Positions 17,841 to 27,216 of a stretch of DNA of 64,000 nt are shown piece after piece (the first letter of the stretch is position 1; every line of letters starts with the position of its first letter). Source of the DNA: Thiospirochaeta perfilievii (GTDB taxonomy: Bacteria > Spirochaetota > Spirochaetia > DSM-2461). The stretch spans positions 806,001-870,000 of the forward strand of contig NZ_CP035807.1 of NCBI RefSeq assembly GCF_008329945.1, in the 5' to 3' direction. The position numbers and the translations under genes were made by a program. The notes beneath the pieces are model-generated. The model was not told the DNA's origin. It did no database searches and saw only the letters and a list, made by a program, of their open reading frames with translations.

Positions 17841-18842
17841 CTATATATCCCCCTTTAAAAAATCAGAAGCTTTAAAACACCAAATGGAGTGACCATCTTC
17901 TACACTAGACTCCTCTGGAAAACTAATATCACACTTTTTTTCATAGAAGGTACACCTATTAGCAAATGGACAACCTTCTCCAAGGGTTAATAGATCTGGA
18001 ACTGTACCATCTATAGCTTCTAACCTTGTTGAACTACTATACTTATCGTTGGAAGGTAGTGAATTTAAAAGACCTAGGGTATATGGGTGTTTAGGGTTAT
18101 CAAATATTTGATATACACTCCCCTCTTCCACCTTTCGCCCAGCGTACATTACAATTACCCTATCAGCTGTCTCTGCAACAACACCCATATCGTGGGTAAT
18201 AAGTAGTAGTGCCATATTAACACTCTCTTTTAAGTCTGCTAGTAGATCAAGAATTTGTGCCTGAATTGTAACATCTAACGCTGTTGTTGGTTCATCTGCT
18301 ATCATTAAACCAGGTTCTGGTGATGCTAAAGCCATGGCTATCATAACTCTCTGCCTCATACCGCCGGATAACTGATGGGGATAGTCGTTTAAAACTTTTT
18401 TAGGAGATGGAATTTTAACCTTACCTAATAACTCCTCTGCCTTAATTATAGCATCCCTCTTTTTCATCCCTTGATGGGTCATAAATACATCGGCTAACTG
18501 GGTTCCTATTTTAAAAACTGGGTTTAAACTAGTCATAGGCTCTTGGAATATCATGGATATATCGGTTCCACGCTTCTTTTGCATCTCATCCTCAGAGAGA
18601 TCTAGTAAATTTTCCCCATTAAACATAACCTTTCCAGACTCAATAATTCCAGGAGGCATGGGTATTAATCTGTTTATAGTATGGGCTGTAACGGATTTAC
18701 CACAACCTGATTCCCCAACTAGGGCTAAAGTCTCCCCCTTATCTATAGATAAAGAGAGATTACGAACGGCTCTAACAACTCCACGTCTTGTATTAAAATT
18801 AACACTTATATTTTCCATGGAAAGCAATTTTTCTTTTTTCAT
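17841..18842 (-). CDS. Oligopeptide/dipeptide ABC importer ATPase (OppD/DppD type)
   Basis: A 333-residue ATPase with Walker A GESGCGKSV, MIFQEPMTSLNPV, signature LSGGMRQRVMIAMAL, Walker B LMIADEPTTALD and H-loop LITHDMGVV. The C-terminal extension has the CPFANRCTFYEKKC cysteine motif of the OppD/DppD group. Its ATG is separated from the permease stop by a single base and its stop abuts the OppF-type start, so the two ATPases and the permeases are tightly co-translated. Confidence 0.94.
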   Translation of the reverse strand: MKKEKLLSMENISVNFNTRRGVVRAVRNLSLSIDKGETLALVGESGCGKSVTAHTINRLIPMPPGIIESGKVMFNGENLLDLSEDEMQKKRGTDISMIFQEPMTSLNPVFKIGTQLADVFMTHQGMKKRDAIIKAEELLGKVKIPSPKKVLNDYPHQLSGGMRQRVMIAMALASPEPGLMIADEPTTALDVTIQAQILDLLADLKESVNMALLLITHDMGVVAETADRVIVMYAGRKVEEGSVYQIFDNPKHPYTLGLLNSLPSNDKYSSSTRLEAIDGTVPDLLTLGEGCPFANRCTFYEKKCDISFPEESSVEDGHSIWCFKASDFLKGDI

Positions 18843-18843
18843 A

Positions 18844-19716
18844 CTAGTCCCTCATCCTAGGGTCTAAAATATCCCTTAATCCATCACCTAAAAGGTTAAA
18901 ACCTAATACAGCCAATAGAGTTGCAATACCAGGAAGGGTTACAATCCACCATGCACTTGTTACAAACTCCTTAGAACTAGCAATCATTAAACCCCATTCA
19001 GGTGTGGGAGGTTGCGCCCCTAAACCTAGAAAGGATAGTGCAGCAGAGTCTAATATAGCAGTTCCTATTCCAAGGGTAGCCTGAACAGAGATAGGAGCTA
19101 AACAGTTTGGTAGAATTGAAAAGATCATTAACTCCCAGTCTGGGGCTCCTAACGCTCTTTCAGCCATTACATAATCATTCTCTTTCTCTGCTAAAACTGA
19201 AGCCCTAACAACCCTGGCATAACTAGGTATCTGGGATATACCAATGGCTATCATCCCATTTGTTAGGGATGGACCTAGAATTGCTACAATAACAATTGTT
19301 AATAAAATATATGGAAAAGCCAACATAATATCTATTAACCTCATAATAATTTTATCTACAATACCACCATAAAAAGCACTAATTAAACCAATTATTGCAC
19401 CGCAGGTTAATGATATAGAGACTGCAAAAACACCAATTAACATTGAAATTCTTGCACCATATATTATCCTTGAGAGCATATCTCGACCAAGGTCATCTGA
19501 TCCTAGAATAAACCCATTTGTAAATGGAGCAGACTTTCGTAACTCAATATTTTGAGCAATAGGATCCATTGGGGATATAAGTGGCGCAAATAACCCAATT
19601 ATTATAAATACAAGAATAATAATTAATCCTGTAACAGCTGTTTTATTACTTTTAAATTGATGCCAATGTTCCCAAAAAAGAGAGTCCTTTTTAGGAAGTG
19701 TATTATCTACTTTCAT
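18844..19716 (-). CDS. Peptide ABC importer permease (DppC/OppC type)
   Basis: A 290-residue inner-membrane protein with an N-terminal OppC-type segment (WHQFKSNKTAVTGLIIIL), six helices, GSDDLGRDMLSRIIYGARIS and the EAA loop (ERALGAPDWELMIFSILPN) that contacts the ATPases. It starts after a GGAGG site 10 bases below the DppB-type gene and forms the heterodimeric channel with it. Confidence 0.93.
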   Translation of the reverse strand: MKVDNTLPKKDSLFWEHWHQFKSNKTAVTGLIIILVFIIIGLFAPLISPMDPIAQNIELRKSAPFTNGFILGSDDLGRDMLSRIIYGARISMLIGVFAVSISLTCGAIIGLISAFYGGIVDKIIMRLIDIMLAFPYILLTIVIVAILGPSLTNGMIAIGISQIPSYARVVRASVLAEKENDYVMAERALGAPDWELMIFSILPNCLAPISVQATLGIGTAILDSAALSFLGLGAQPPTPEWGLMIASSKEFVTSAWWIVTLPGIATLLAVLGFNLLGDGLRDILDPRMRD

Positions 19717-19726
19717 AACTTCCTCC

Positions 19727-20740
19727 CTACTGTAACCTAATTTTTGGATTTACTATTGAATATAAAATATCAACTACTAAATTAATTAAAACAAAACAGG
19801 TTGATATAATTATTATACCACCTTGAACAGCAGGATAGTCCCTAGCTTCAATAGCTTGATAGAGCCACTTACCAATCCCTGGCCATGCAAAAATTGTTTC
19901 TGTTAAAATTGCTCCGGATAATAAAAGTCCAAACTGAAGCCCAATAACTGTAATAACTGGTAGTAGGGCATTTCTTAATGCGTACCTATAGATAACTCTA
20001 CTCTCTTTAATACCAGCAGACCTTACAGTCTTTATATAGTCCTGTTTTAAGACCTCTAACATACTACTTCTTGTTGTTCTAGCAATAATTGCCAAAGGAA
20101 TAGTCCCTAAGGCTATAGATGGTAGAATCAAATGGTGTAGTGCTGATGTAAAGTATTCAGGATGTCCAGTAAAAATATATTTAAAAGTATCTAATAGATA
20201 AAAATTTGTTTCTGGGGAGAAGTAGTATCTAATGTTTATTCTTCCACCTGTAGGGAATAGGTTTAGTCCTACAGAAAAAACCATAATCATTACTAGTGCT
20301 AACCAGAAAACAGGCATAGATACACCAAAAAGAGCACCTACCATTGCAGAAAAATCTACCCAAGTATTCTTTTTAGTAGCTGATATAACACCAATTAATA
20401 TACCAAGAATTGTTGCAAATATCATAGCACAAATAGCCAACTCTATAGTTGCAGGGAATCTCTCTTTAATCTCGTTCATAACTTTTTGACCAGATTTAAT
20501 AGATTTTCCAAAATCTAGATGGGCAACCCTCTGCATATATAATCCGTACTGCTGAATTAAAGGTTTATCAAGTCCAAGATCTTCCCTTAGTCTTTCAATT
20601 TTCTCTTTACTCGCTCTCTCACCAAGCATTACCCGAGCCGGATCACCTGGAGCCAATGCTATCATGAAAAATACCAAAGTAACCACTCCTATAAGTGTGG
20701 GTATTAATAATAATAGTCGATTTATTATGTATTTTAACAT
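19727..20740 (-). CDS. Peptide ABC importer permease (DppB/OppB type)
   Basis: A 337-residue permease that starts with the characteristic MLKYIINRLLLLIPTLIGV and has the APGDPARVMLGERAS segment after helix 1. The EAA-type loop is TVRSAGIKESRVIYRYALRN. It is second in the operon, separated from the binding-protein gene by an intercistronic terminator, so it is probably made in smaller amounts than the binding protein. Confidence 0.93.
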   Translation of the reverse strand: MLKYIINRLLLLIPTLIGVVTLVFFMIALAPGDPARVMLGERASKEKIERLREDLGLDKPLIQQYGLYMQRVAHLDFGKSIKSGQKVMNEIKERFPATIELAICAMIFATILGILIGVISATKKNTWVDFSAMVGALFGVSMPVFWLALVMIMVFSVGLNLFPTGGRINIRYYFSPETNFYLLDTFKYIFTGHPEYFTSALHHLILPSIALGTIPLAIIARTTRSSMLEVLKQDYIKTVRSAGIKESRVIYRYALRNALLPVITVIGLQFGLLLSGAILTETIFAWPGIGKWLYQAIEARDYPAVQGGIIIISTCFVLINLVVDILYSIVNPKIRLQ

Positions 20741-20763
20741 ATTACCTTCTTAATAAATGGATT

Positions 20764-20788
20764 AAAAAAAACCGCCAAATCCTGGCGG
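20764..20788 (-). terminator. Intercistronic terminator between binding protein and permease genes
   Basis: On the minus strand CCGCCA, loop GGATT, TGGCGG is followed by a run of T. A partly read-through terminator here would raise binding protein over permease, a common design for such operons. Confidence 0.8.
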
Positions 20789-20796
20789 CTTAATAC

Positions 20797-22404
20797 TTAT
20801 TTTTTTAACCAAACCTTAGTAAATACTCTTCGACCAGTAGGATATAATACAAAGTCTTGAACACTCTCTTTCATAGGTTCAGAAACAATAGAGTGGGCAA
20901 TAGGTACCCAAGGAGCTTCCTCATGGAAGATAACCTGAGCTTCCCTATATAACTGGGTTCTCTTAGCTGGGTCCATCTCCTCTTTTGCCTTAGCACATAG
21001 CTCTGTAAACTCTGAGTTTTTCCAGAAAGCTATATTTCCAGCTGGTTTTTCAGCTGCCATCTCAGATAGTAGTACCCATAAAAAGTTATCAGGATCTCCA
21101 TTATCACCAGTCCAGCCTAACATAGCAGCTTGATGCTCACCCTGATCTGTTTTATCTAAGTATGTACCCCACTCGTAGGATATAATTTCAACTTCAATTC
21201 CAACTTTAGCAAGTTGAGCCTGCATAATTTCAGCAACTTTTTTACCATTAGGATTATATGGTCTAGCTACAGGCATTGCCCAAATTTCAGTTTTAAACCC
21301 ATCTGCGTAACCAGCTTCAGCTAATAACTCTTTTGCTTTTTCAGGGTTATACTCATAGGCTACAATATCGTCATTATATGACCACATTGTTGGAGGAAGA
21401 GGATTTTTAGCAGGTTTACCAGCTTCACCATAAACCCCAGCTACAATTTCGTTTCTATCAATTGCGTAGTTCATAGCTTGTCTTACTAATTTATTATCAT
21501 AGGGTGCTTTCTCATTATTTAAAGCAAGATAACCTACATTAAGTCCCTCTTGTTGAATAACCTTAATACCATCAGTTGACTTCATATCAGCTAAATCCTC
21601 TGGGGATGGGAAGTCTATAACATCAACCTCACCCTTTTGAAGGGCTAACCATCTTGATGTTGCATCTGGTATTACCTTTATGATTAAACGATCTAAATAT
21701 ACATCACCACCCCAGAAGTCAGGGTTTCGTTCATATACAATAGAGTCATCTTTTATCCATGATACAAATTTAAATGGTCCAGTACCTACAGGATTTGTTG
21801 CTAAATCAGCACCATATTTTTCAGCAGCTGTAGGTGAGATAATTGCAGCAAAATCCATTGCTAAGTTAGCAATAAAAGGAGCTTCTTTTTTCTTCAGCTT
21901 AAATTCTACAGTCAGATCATCTATTGCAGTTACACTCTCTACAATATTATCCATATCCATATAACCCCAGTATTTCCAAGGTCCAAAACTATATGCAGGG
22001 TGATCTTTAACAAATTGACGTTCAAAAGAGTAAACTACAGCATCTGCATTTAGTGGTGTACCATCATGAAACTTAACACCCTCTCTTAAAAAGAATTTAA
22101 CAGACAGTCCATCACTTGCAAACTCCCAAGATTTTGCCAAAGCTGGTTGAATAGAGGTTTCACCTGGAACAAACTCAACTAAAGTATCATATACAGGTGT
22201 ACTTCCATAAAAGGATTCACCATCAGTCTCTCTTCCTGGATCTAAACCTACAGAATCACCTGACCGTGCAAAGACAAGAACTCCGCCAAATTTACTATCA
22301 CTATCCTTATTAACTACAGTTTCACTCTCTTTCTGACAAGAGAAGGATAAAACAGATAAGATAGCTACCACTAATAAGGCAACTAGTTTCTCAATTTTTT
22401 TCAT
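20797..22404 (-). CDS. Family 5 peptide-binding lipoprotein of the ABC importer
   Basis: A 535-residue substrate-binding protein of the OppA/DppA/NikA family (SBP_bac_5). The signal peptide ends VAILSVLSFSC, giving a lipid-anchored Cys; the lipobox has Ser at -3 and Leu at -4, a spirochaete-like arrangement. Family landmarks are LAKSWEFASDGLSVKFFLREGVKFHDGTP (in part), NPVGTGPFKFV, and AMNYAIDRNEIV. The ligand may be peptides, nickel chelates or sugars; the sequence does not decide. It is first in the operon with AGGAG before the ATG and two upstream promoters at 22504-22531 and 22610-22637. Confidence 0.93.
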   Translation of the reverse strand: MKKIEKLVALLVVAILSVLSFSCQKESETVVNKDSDSKFGGVLVFARSGDSVGLDPGRETDGESFYGSTPVYDTLVEFVPGETSIQPALAKSWEFASDGLSVKFFLREGVKFHDGTPLNADAVVYSFERQFVKDHPAYSFGPWKYWGYMDMDNIVESVTAIDDLTVEFKLKKKEAPFIANLAMDFAAIISPTAAEKYGADLATNPVGTGPFKFVSWIKDDSIVYERNPDFWGGDVYLDRLIIKVIPDATSRWLALQKGEVDVIDFPSPEDLADMKSTDGIKVIQQEGLNVGYLALNNEKAPYDNKLVRQAMNYAIDRNEIVAGVYGEAGKPAKNPLPPTMWSYNDDIVAYEYNPEKAKELLAEAGYADGFKTEIWAMPVARPYNPNGKKVAEIMQAQLAKVGIEVEIISYEWGTYLDKTDQGEHQAAMLGWTGDNGDPDNFLWVLLSEMAAEKPAGNIAFWKNSEFTELCAKAKEEMDPAKRTQLYREAQVIFHEEAPWVPIAHSIVSEPMKESVQDFVLYPTGRRVFTKVWLKK

Positions 22405-22503
22405 ATTTACTCCTATAAATATTTTTATTCACTATTAAATACTGCAAATACCATGCCATGAGATAAAACCCACAGAAAACGCTTACAATACAATTTTAAG
22501 TGA

Positions 22504-22531
22504 ATTATAGCACAAGAATGTAGGATTGCAA
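22504..22531 (-). promoter_or_regulatory. Proximal promoter (P1) of the peptide importer operon
   Basis: On the minus strand TTGCAA (22531-22526), 16-bp spacer, then TATAAT (22509-22504) with an extended TG element (TGTGCTATAAT). It gives a leader of about 90 nt. Confidence 0.65.
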
Positions 22532-22549
22532 CAACATTATTACAATTAA

Positions 22550-22587
22550 GTAGTTTAAAAACAGCTACCATTGAGCATTTAAACTAC
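22550..22587. repeat. 10-bp inverted repeat between the two importer promoters
   Basis: GTAGTTTAAA (22550-22559) and TTTAAACTAC (22578-22587). It may be an operator site between P1 and P2. Confidence 0.45.
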
Positions 22588-22609
22588 AATAACTAAAATT
22601 AACGGTTAC

Positions 22610-22637
22610 TTTATAGCACATAGAGCCTAACAAGCAA
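22610..22637 (-). promoter_or_regulatory. Distal promoter (P2) of the peptide importer operon
   Basis: On the minus strand TTGCTT (22637-22632), 16-bp spacer ending in TGTGC, then TATAAA (22615-22610). Its layout matches P1, including the TGTGCTATAA core. Confidence 0.5.
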
Positions 22638-22991
22638 CAAAACAACCATTTTTTTAGCTTAATCTTCGCAAAAATTAGTAAAAAAACTACTAGATTAGTA
22701 TTTATACACTATGACTCTACGAAATATTTAAATTTCACAAATAATTATACGAATAACTTAGAACCTACAGGTGGAAATATCTTGAACTTAATTTACTTTT
22801 TATAGATAAAACTAAATAAAACCAAAACTTACCCCAATAAATAAATTTTTTATTAGCTACAATTAAAGGGCTATCTCCTTTTTTATACTAGAAGCATCAA
22901 CTGTATAAAGATACACTTTATATTTATAAAGATATTTTTAAATTAAAAGCTTATATAATACTAACTATATCTGATATAATATTTACGTTCA
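22638..22991. other. Non-coding spacer, nothing further recognised
   Basis: Very AT-rich stretch between the importer promoters and the HTH-EIIA gene. I see no ORF with a ribosome site, no RNA gene and no strong hairpin. TATAAT at 22992-22997 is a likely -10 for the gene starting at 23015, without a convincing -35. Confidence 0.4.
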
Positions 22992-23014
22992 TATAATATA
23001 TGCAAGGGGTAAGT

Positions 23015-23707
23015 ATGAAGGAGATTTTAACATTACAAGAAGTAGCCGAATACCTACAGTTATCAGATAAAACAATATTAAAAATGGTTAAGTCAGGAGA
23101 AATTCCATGTGCAAAAATAGCAAATCAGTGGAGATTCTCAAAGGTTATGTTAGATGATTGGATAACTGCAAAGATGGAGGTTATTCCTCAAAATGATTTT
23201 TCAAGATTAGTTGAAAAGGAGTTTGATTTTATACAGATATCCAGACTTATTGATGAGTCTTCTATACTTCCTGAGTTAAAGGGAACAACAGGCCCTCAAG
23301 TTATTACAGAACTTGCTGAAAATGCTTACAAAAATGAACTTATTGCCAATAAAGAGGAGTTTATAAAGAAACTTTTAGAAAGGGAGCAGATTACTTCTAC
23401 TTCTATTGGTCAAGGTATAGCCCTTCCCCATTTAAGAAAGCCCTGTGGCACAATTGTTACAGAACCAAAAATTGTTATAGGTAAATCCACTGAGGGTATA
23501 GACTTTTCATCAATGGATGGGAAAAAAACATATATTTTTCTACTACTACTATCAGATAGCGAAGTTGTACACCTAAAAATCCTCTCAAAACTATCACAAA
23601 TCCTCTCAATTAATGGGAATATTGATAAGTTAAAGAAAATTAAAGAACCTAAAGAGTTTATTAAGTTCTTTATTATTGGAGAACAACAGATAAATAATAA
23701 AGAGTAA
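23015..23707 (+). CDS. Excisionase-type HTH fused to PTS EIIA (fructose/nitrogen type)
   Basis: About 230 residues. The first 55 are a MerR/excisionase-like DNA-binding domain (LTLQEVAEYLQLSDKTILKM, GEIPCAKIANQWRFSK). Residues from about 70 form a type-2 PTS EIIA domain with the phosphorylatable His in GIALPHLR. This architecture occurs in spirochaetes and some Firmicutes and is thought to couple phosphotransfer state to DNA binding or other regulation. No PTS sugar permease is nearby, so the role is probably regulatory like PtsN. An ATG exists at 23000, but the ATG at 23015 has AAGGGG at proper distance and starts right before the HTH. Confidence 0.88.
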   Translation: MKEILTLQEVAEYLQLSDKTILKMVKSGEIPCAKIANQWRFSKVMLDDWITAKMEVIPQNDFSRLVEKEFDFIQISRLIDESSILPELKGTTGPQVITELAENAYKNELIANKEEFIKKLLEREQITSTSIGQGIALPHLRKPCGTIVTEPKIVIGKSTEGIDFSSMDGKKTYIFLLLLSDSEVVHLKILSKLSQILSINGNIDKLKKIKEPKEFIKFFIIGEQQINNKE

Positions 23708-23709
23708 AA

Positions 23710-24024
23710 TTAATATCTCTCTTTTTTACACCTTCTTTTCCCGGCTCTACCACTTCCTCCAAAGAAAGTACTAGCTCCTATAAGAAAACCGAGGTCATAG
23801 AGTCCTCCAGAATTATGAACCTCATAGATTGAAATAGTGTCATTAAATAGAGAACCTATAAATGAGAAAAGCAGTATAAAACCATGCCATAACCCCCTAA
23901 AAAAACCAGCCAAATATTCCTGACTATTTGGGACTTTCTCAGCAACATTAACACCTGCAGTACAGGATGTTAAAAATAGTGCAACAACAAAAATTGCTGT
24001 TATCAAAGTAATTTTTTTCTTCAT
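23710..24024 (-). CDS. Small lipoprotein of unknown function
   Basis: A 104-residue product with a signal peptide and lipobox ending FLTSC. A hydrophobic stretch follows (GFFRGLWHGFILLFSFIGSL) and then YEVHNSGGLYDLGFLIGAS, a sequence style seen in small uncharacterised proteins of many bacteria. The tail is basic (GRAGKRRCKKERY). It may sit in the inner membrane by both its lipid and a helix. It ends two bases from the convergent HTH-EIIA gene and lies 36 bases downstream of the acyl-CoA synthetase gene on the same strand, possibly co-transcribed with it. Confidence 0.8.
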   Translation of the reverse strand: MKKKITLITAIFVVALFLTSCTAGVNVAEKVPNSQEYLAGFFRGLWHGFILLFSFIGSLFNDTISIYEVHNSGGLYDLGFLIGASTFFGGSGRAGKRRCKKERY

Positions 24025-24060
24025 AGGTTCTCCCTTTTTTATATCAATTTTAATATTTTT

Positions 24061-25758
24061 TTATGTTTTCAAATTCCTTATTAACAACATTCCTTCTAAT
24101 TTTTTAGTAGTTGTCATAGGTAGAGCCTCTTTAGCAATGTAGAGACGGTCAATATGCTTATAACTTGTTAAAGTTTTATTTACATCTTTAACTATAGATG
24201 AAAAGAAGCTCTTAATTTCATCCTCTGTTTTTCCCTCACAAAACTCAGTTGTTGGATAAAAAATAACTTCTATACCCTCGGAGAGATATCTAGAATCCTT
24301 TAAATATCCTTTAACCAAAACTTGTTCAATCTCATTATATAGTTGGAATGCATCTTCTAACTCTTCAGGATAAACATTTTTACCACCTTCTGTAACAATA
24401 AGTGAGGATTTTCTACCTGTTAAATATAGATAGTTATCACTGTCTAGATAACCAACATCACCTGTTTTTAAATATCCATCACTGGTAAAAGCATTTTTTG
24501 TTGCCTCTTCATTCTTATAATACCCCAACATAATATTTGGACCCTTTGCAACAATATCACCTATACCCTCAGCATCCTTATTTATGATCTTAACATCAAC
24601 ATTTGATATTATCTTACCAACAGAATCTACCTTATAATGCTCCTTAGGATTTAAAGCTAACATTGGAGCTGCCTCTGTTAATCCATACCCTTGAACAAAG
24701 TCAATTCCCAATTGATTAAAGTGCTTAAATGTAGATGGGGCTAGAGGACCACCACCAGAAATACATATTCTTATATTTTGTAATGATGCCTTTTTTAGTA
24801 AAAAGTTAAACATTTTTTTCCCTGGATTAACCTTAAAACTCTTCTTAATAAATCCACTAATTGACATTAAAAATCTAATTACACCATATAAAACTATACT
24901 CTTCTTTTTTACCCCATTTAATAAACCATTTAATATTTTATTAAATAACATAGGAACACCAAGGAACATAGTAACTTTACCCTTGTTAAAATCCTCTAGT
25001 ATTTTTGCAAAAACTAACTGTTTACCAAATATAACCTCAGCTCCAACGTAAATTGCTTCAAAAAATACTGAAGTCATAGTATATGAGTGATGTATTGGTA
25101 GTAGGGCGTAAAAAACATCAGTAGAGTATATTTTTAAATTACTTTGAGCTAGAAAAACATCACTTGAGAAGTTTTTATGGGTTAACATTACACCCTTAGA
25201 CACTCCAGTAGTCCCAGAGGTATATAGAATTGCTGCTATATCACTCTCAACAGGTTTCTCAAAACTGTTATCAACATCATCTAAATCTAGTATGTAGTTT
25301 TCAGAACCACTGTTTAAACTAATATAACCTAAAAGGTCAACACTGTTATCCTTAATAAACTGATACTTATCAACTTCGGAGAACATTAATTTGGAATCGG
25401 ATAACTTTATTAATTCTACTATCTCATTATTACTTAACGCATAATCTATAGGAACTACAACCGCCCCCATATTCACAATGCCTAAGTATGCTAAAGCCCA
25501 CTCTGGGGAGTTTTTACCTGCAAGGGCTACATTATCCCCTTTTTTTATACCCTTAAAAGATAGATATCTTGATATTTTATTTATAATTACATTGGATTCT
25601 TTATATGTTAATGTAAACTCGTTAGGATTAAAAATAGTGAATGCCCTATTATTGGGAAATTCATCAGTAGTAATGTCAAACATTTCTGGTATTGTTGGCC
25701 ACTCTCCTGCTATTTTATCTCCTTTATATTTGTCTAATTTTTTCCATGGACTGTACAT
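24061..25758 (-). CDS. Long-chain fatty acid-CoA ligase / AMP-forming synthetase
   Basis: A 565-residue member of the adenylate-forming superfamily. Motifs are ILYTSGTTGVSKGVMLTHKN (phosphate loop), QGYGLTEAAPMLA, and GYLKTGDVGYLDSDNYLYLTGRKSS with the hinge. The C-terminal lysine region is TTTKKLEG. The enzyme activates a carboxylate (likely a long-chain fatty acid) to acyl-AMP and then acyl-CoA in the cytoplasm, for phospholipid synthesis or recycling. The start has AGGTGAT upstream. The chain lacks the longer insertions of eukaryotic ACSL proteins but matches bacterial FadD-like lengths. Confidence 0.92.
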   Translation of the reverse strand: MYSPWKKLDKYKGDKIAGEWPTIPEMFDITTDEFPNNRAFTIFNPNEFTLTYKESNVIINKISRYLSFKGIKKGDNVALAGKNSPEWALAYLGIVNMGAVVVPIDYALSNNEIVELIKLSDSKLMFSEVDKYQFIKDNSVDLLGYISLNSGSENYILDLDDVDNSFEKPVESDIAAILYTSGTTGVSKGVMLTHKNFSSDVFLAQSNLKIYSTDVFYALLPIHHSYTMTSVFFEAIYVGAEVIFGKQLVFAKILEDFNKGKVTMFLGVPMLFNKILNGLLNGVKKKSIVLYGVIRFLMSISGFIKKSFKVNPGKKMFNFLLKKASLQNIRICISGGGPLAPSTFKHFNQLGIDFVQGYGLTEAAPMLALNPKEHYKVDSVGKIISNVDVKIINKDAEGIGDIVAKGPNIMLGYYKNEEATKNAFTSDGYLKTGDVGYLDSDNYLYLTGRKSSLIVTEGGKNVYPEELEDAFQLYNEIEQVLVKGYLKDSRYLSEGIEVIFYPTTEFCEGKTEDEIKSFFSSIVKDVNKTLTSYKHIDRLYIAKEALPMTTTKKLEGMLLIRNLKT

Positions 25759-25829
25759 TTATCACCTCGTTAACAAACAATATAATTCTATTTCCCTAAT
25801 TTGACAAATATGTTTAAAAAAAAATATTC

Positions 25830-25858
25830 TTGTATTCTATAAATAGTGTTAATACAAT
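25830..25858 (+). promoter_or_regulatory. Leaderless promoter of the REC-ATPase gene
   Basis: TTGTAT (25830-25835), 17-bp spacer, TACAAT (25853-25858), 6 nt to the ATG at 25865. No Shine-Dalgarno sequence is present. Confidence 0.6.
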
Positions 25859-25864
25859 TACTTT

Positions 25865-27133
25865 ATGAGTAAAATAATTGTTGTAGATGATGATAAAACT
25901 CAAACTGTGTTAGTAAAAACTATTTTAACTAAATATTACCATGAAGTAATATGTTATAATGATCCAAGATTTATGTTAACAGAATATTTTCAAGGTAAAG
26001 CCGATCTAATATTATCTGATATTCATATGCCACACCTTAATGGATTAGAACTATTTAAAGCTATAAGAGTTAAAGATAAAGATATTCCATTTATAATATT
26101 TACATCTAATAATGATATAAAAAGTGTTATTGAACACTTTGAAAAGGGTATTTCCGATTATTTAATAAAACCTATTCTTTCCGATGACCTTATATACAGA
26201 GTATCTAGGGTAATCGATAGATCAATAATGGAGAAGAAACTCCACAAAATTGAGCTTGAAAGAGATCTTATTGAATTAGAAAAAAATAAGCTTAGTAATT
26301 GGAGAGATCTATATGCCGGAAAAGATATTAAGCAGACTAAGCAGATGATAACATATTTTACCCGTTCAATTAACTCTGGGGGAGGTTATGTCTGGCTGGA
26401 TATTTTAAATGGTCTTCCAACAAATGAAGATGGAAGTCTACTATTAGATAGTGATCTTTTAAATCTTGTTACCGAGTCAGCATCTAACCAGAGAAAAGCC
26501 TTTGAGTATCTAGATTTTATTACTAATTTGCCTGAATTAAATATGGAAACTTTAGAAATTAGAAGTTTGTATCACAAAGTAAAAGATCATTTTACAAATA
26601 GACTAGAGGATCTTTTTCATAATAGTAGTAGAGAGTTATCCGTAAACCTTGGGTTAACAGAACTAGATGGAGAAGTAGAAATAGATTATGAGATGTTTAT
26701 AGACATTTTTGAGGAAGTTTGTATAAATGGGATAAAATACTCTCCAAATAAGTCCAAAATATTTATTGAGGTATATAAAATTAGTAATCAAAGTCTAATG
26801 CGGTATAGTCCTCAAAAGGATACAAAAAATTGGCTTCTATTTGAAGTTCGAAACGAGGTAATACCAAAAGAGATATTGACAAATGGAGACCAGGGAGTTA
26901 TTGGAATACCCTACGACTATATAGAACTAGTATTTGATATGTTCTATACAATTGAGTCCTACCCAACTACCCATCCAGAGGAAAAGTGGGCCAATGGAAC
27001 TGGTTTATATATTTGCCGAAACCAAATAAATAAAATGAATGGTGGCCTAGAGTGTAAGAATATTATTGATTATACAAATGGCCAAAAGAAACCCTATGTA
27101 CAATTTAAACTTTATCTACCAATCTCTAATTAA
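25865..27133 (+). CDS. Receiver domain fused to a GHKL-type ATPase domain
   Basis: A 422-residue soluble protein. Residues 1-120 are a response-regulator receiver (VVDDD near 7-10, phosphoacceptor Asp52 in LILSDIHMP, Lys in LIKPI). After a coiled-coil linker and a helical region, the C-terminal half resembles a histidine-kinase ATPase domain (N-box-like FEEVCINGIKYSP, G2-like NGTGLYICRNQINKMNGGLE). I see no standard H box, so it may be a kinase with a divergent phosphotransfer region, or an ATPase regulated by phosphorylation. No DNA-binding domain is present. It stands alone under a leaderless-type promoter. Confidence 0.82.
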   Translation: MSKIIVVDDDKTQTVLVKTILTKYYHEVICYNDPRFMLTEYFQGKADLILSDIHMPHLNGLELFKAIRVKDKDIPFIIFTSNNDIKSVIEHFEKGISDYLIKPILSDDLIYRVSRVIDRSIMEKKLHKIELERDLIELEKNKLSNWRDLYAGKDIKQTKQMITYFTRSINSGGGYVWLDILNGLPTNEDGSLLLDSDLLNLVTESASNQRKAFEYLDFITNLPELNMETLEIRSLYHKVKDHFTNRLEDLFHNSSRELSVNLGLTELDGEVEIDYEMFIDIFEEVCINGIKYSPNKSKIFIEVYKISNQSLMRYSPQKDTKNWLLFEVRNEVIPKEILTNGDQGVIGIPYDYIELVFDMFYTIESYPTTHPEEKWANGTGLYICRNQINKMNGGLECKNIIDYTNGQKKPYVQFKLYLPISN

Positions 27134-27216
27134 ATAATAAAAGTTATCATTTTCATTAAAACCAGTAATGATTTAATATAGAAATAGGATTAAACTTAAC
27201 AAAGGTGGTATCTTAT

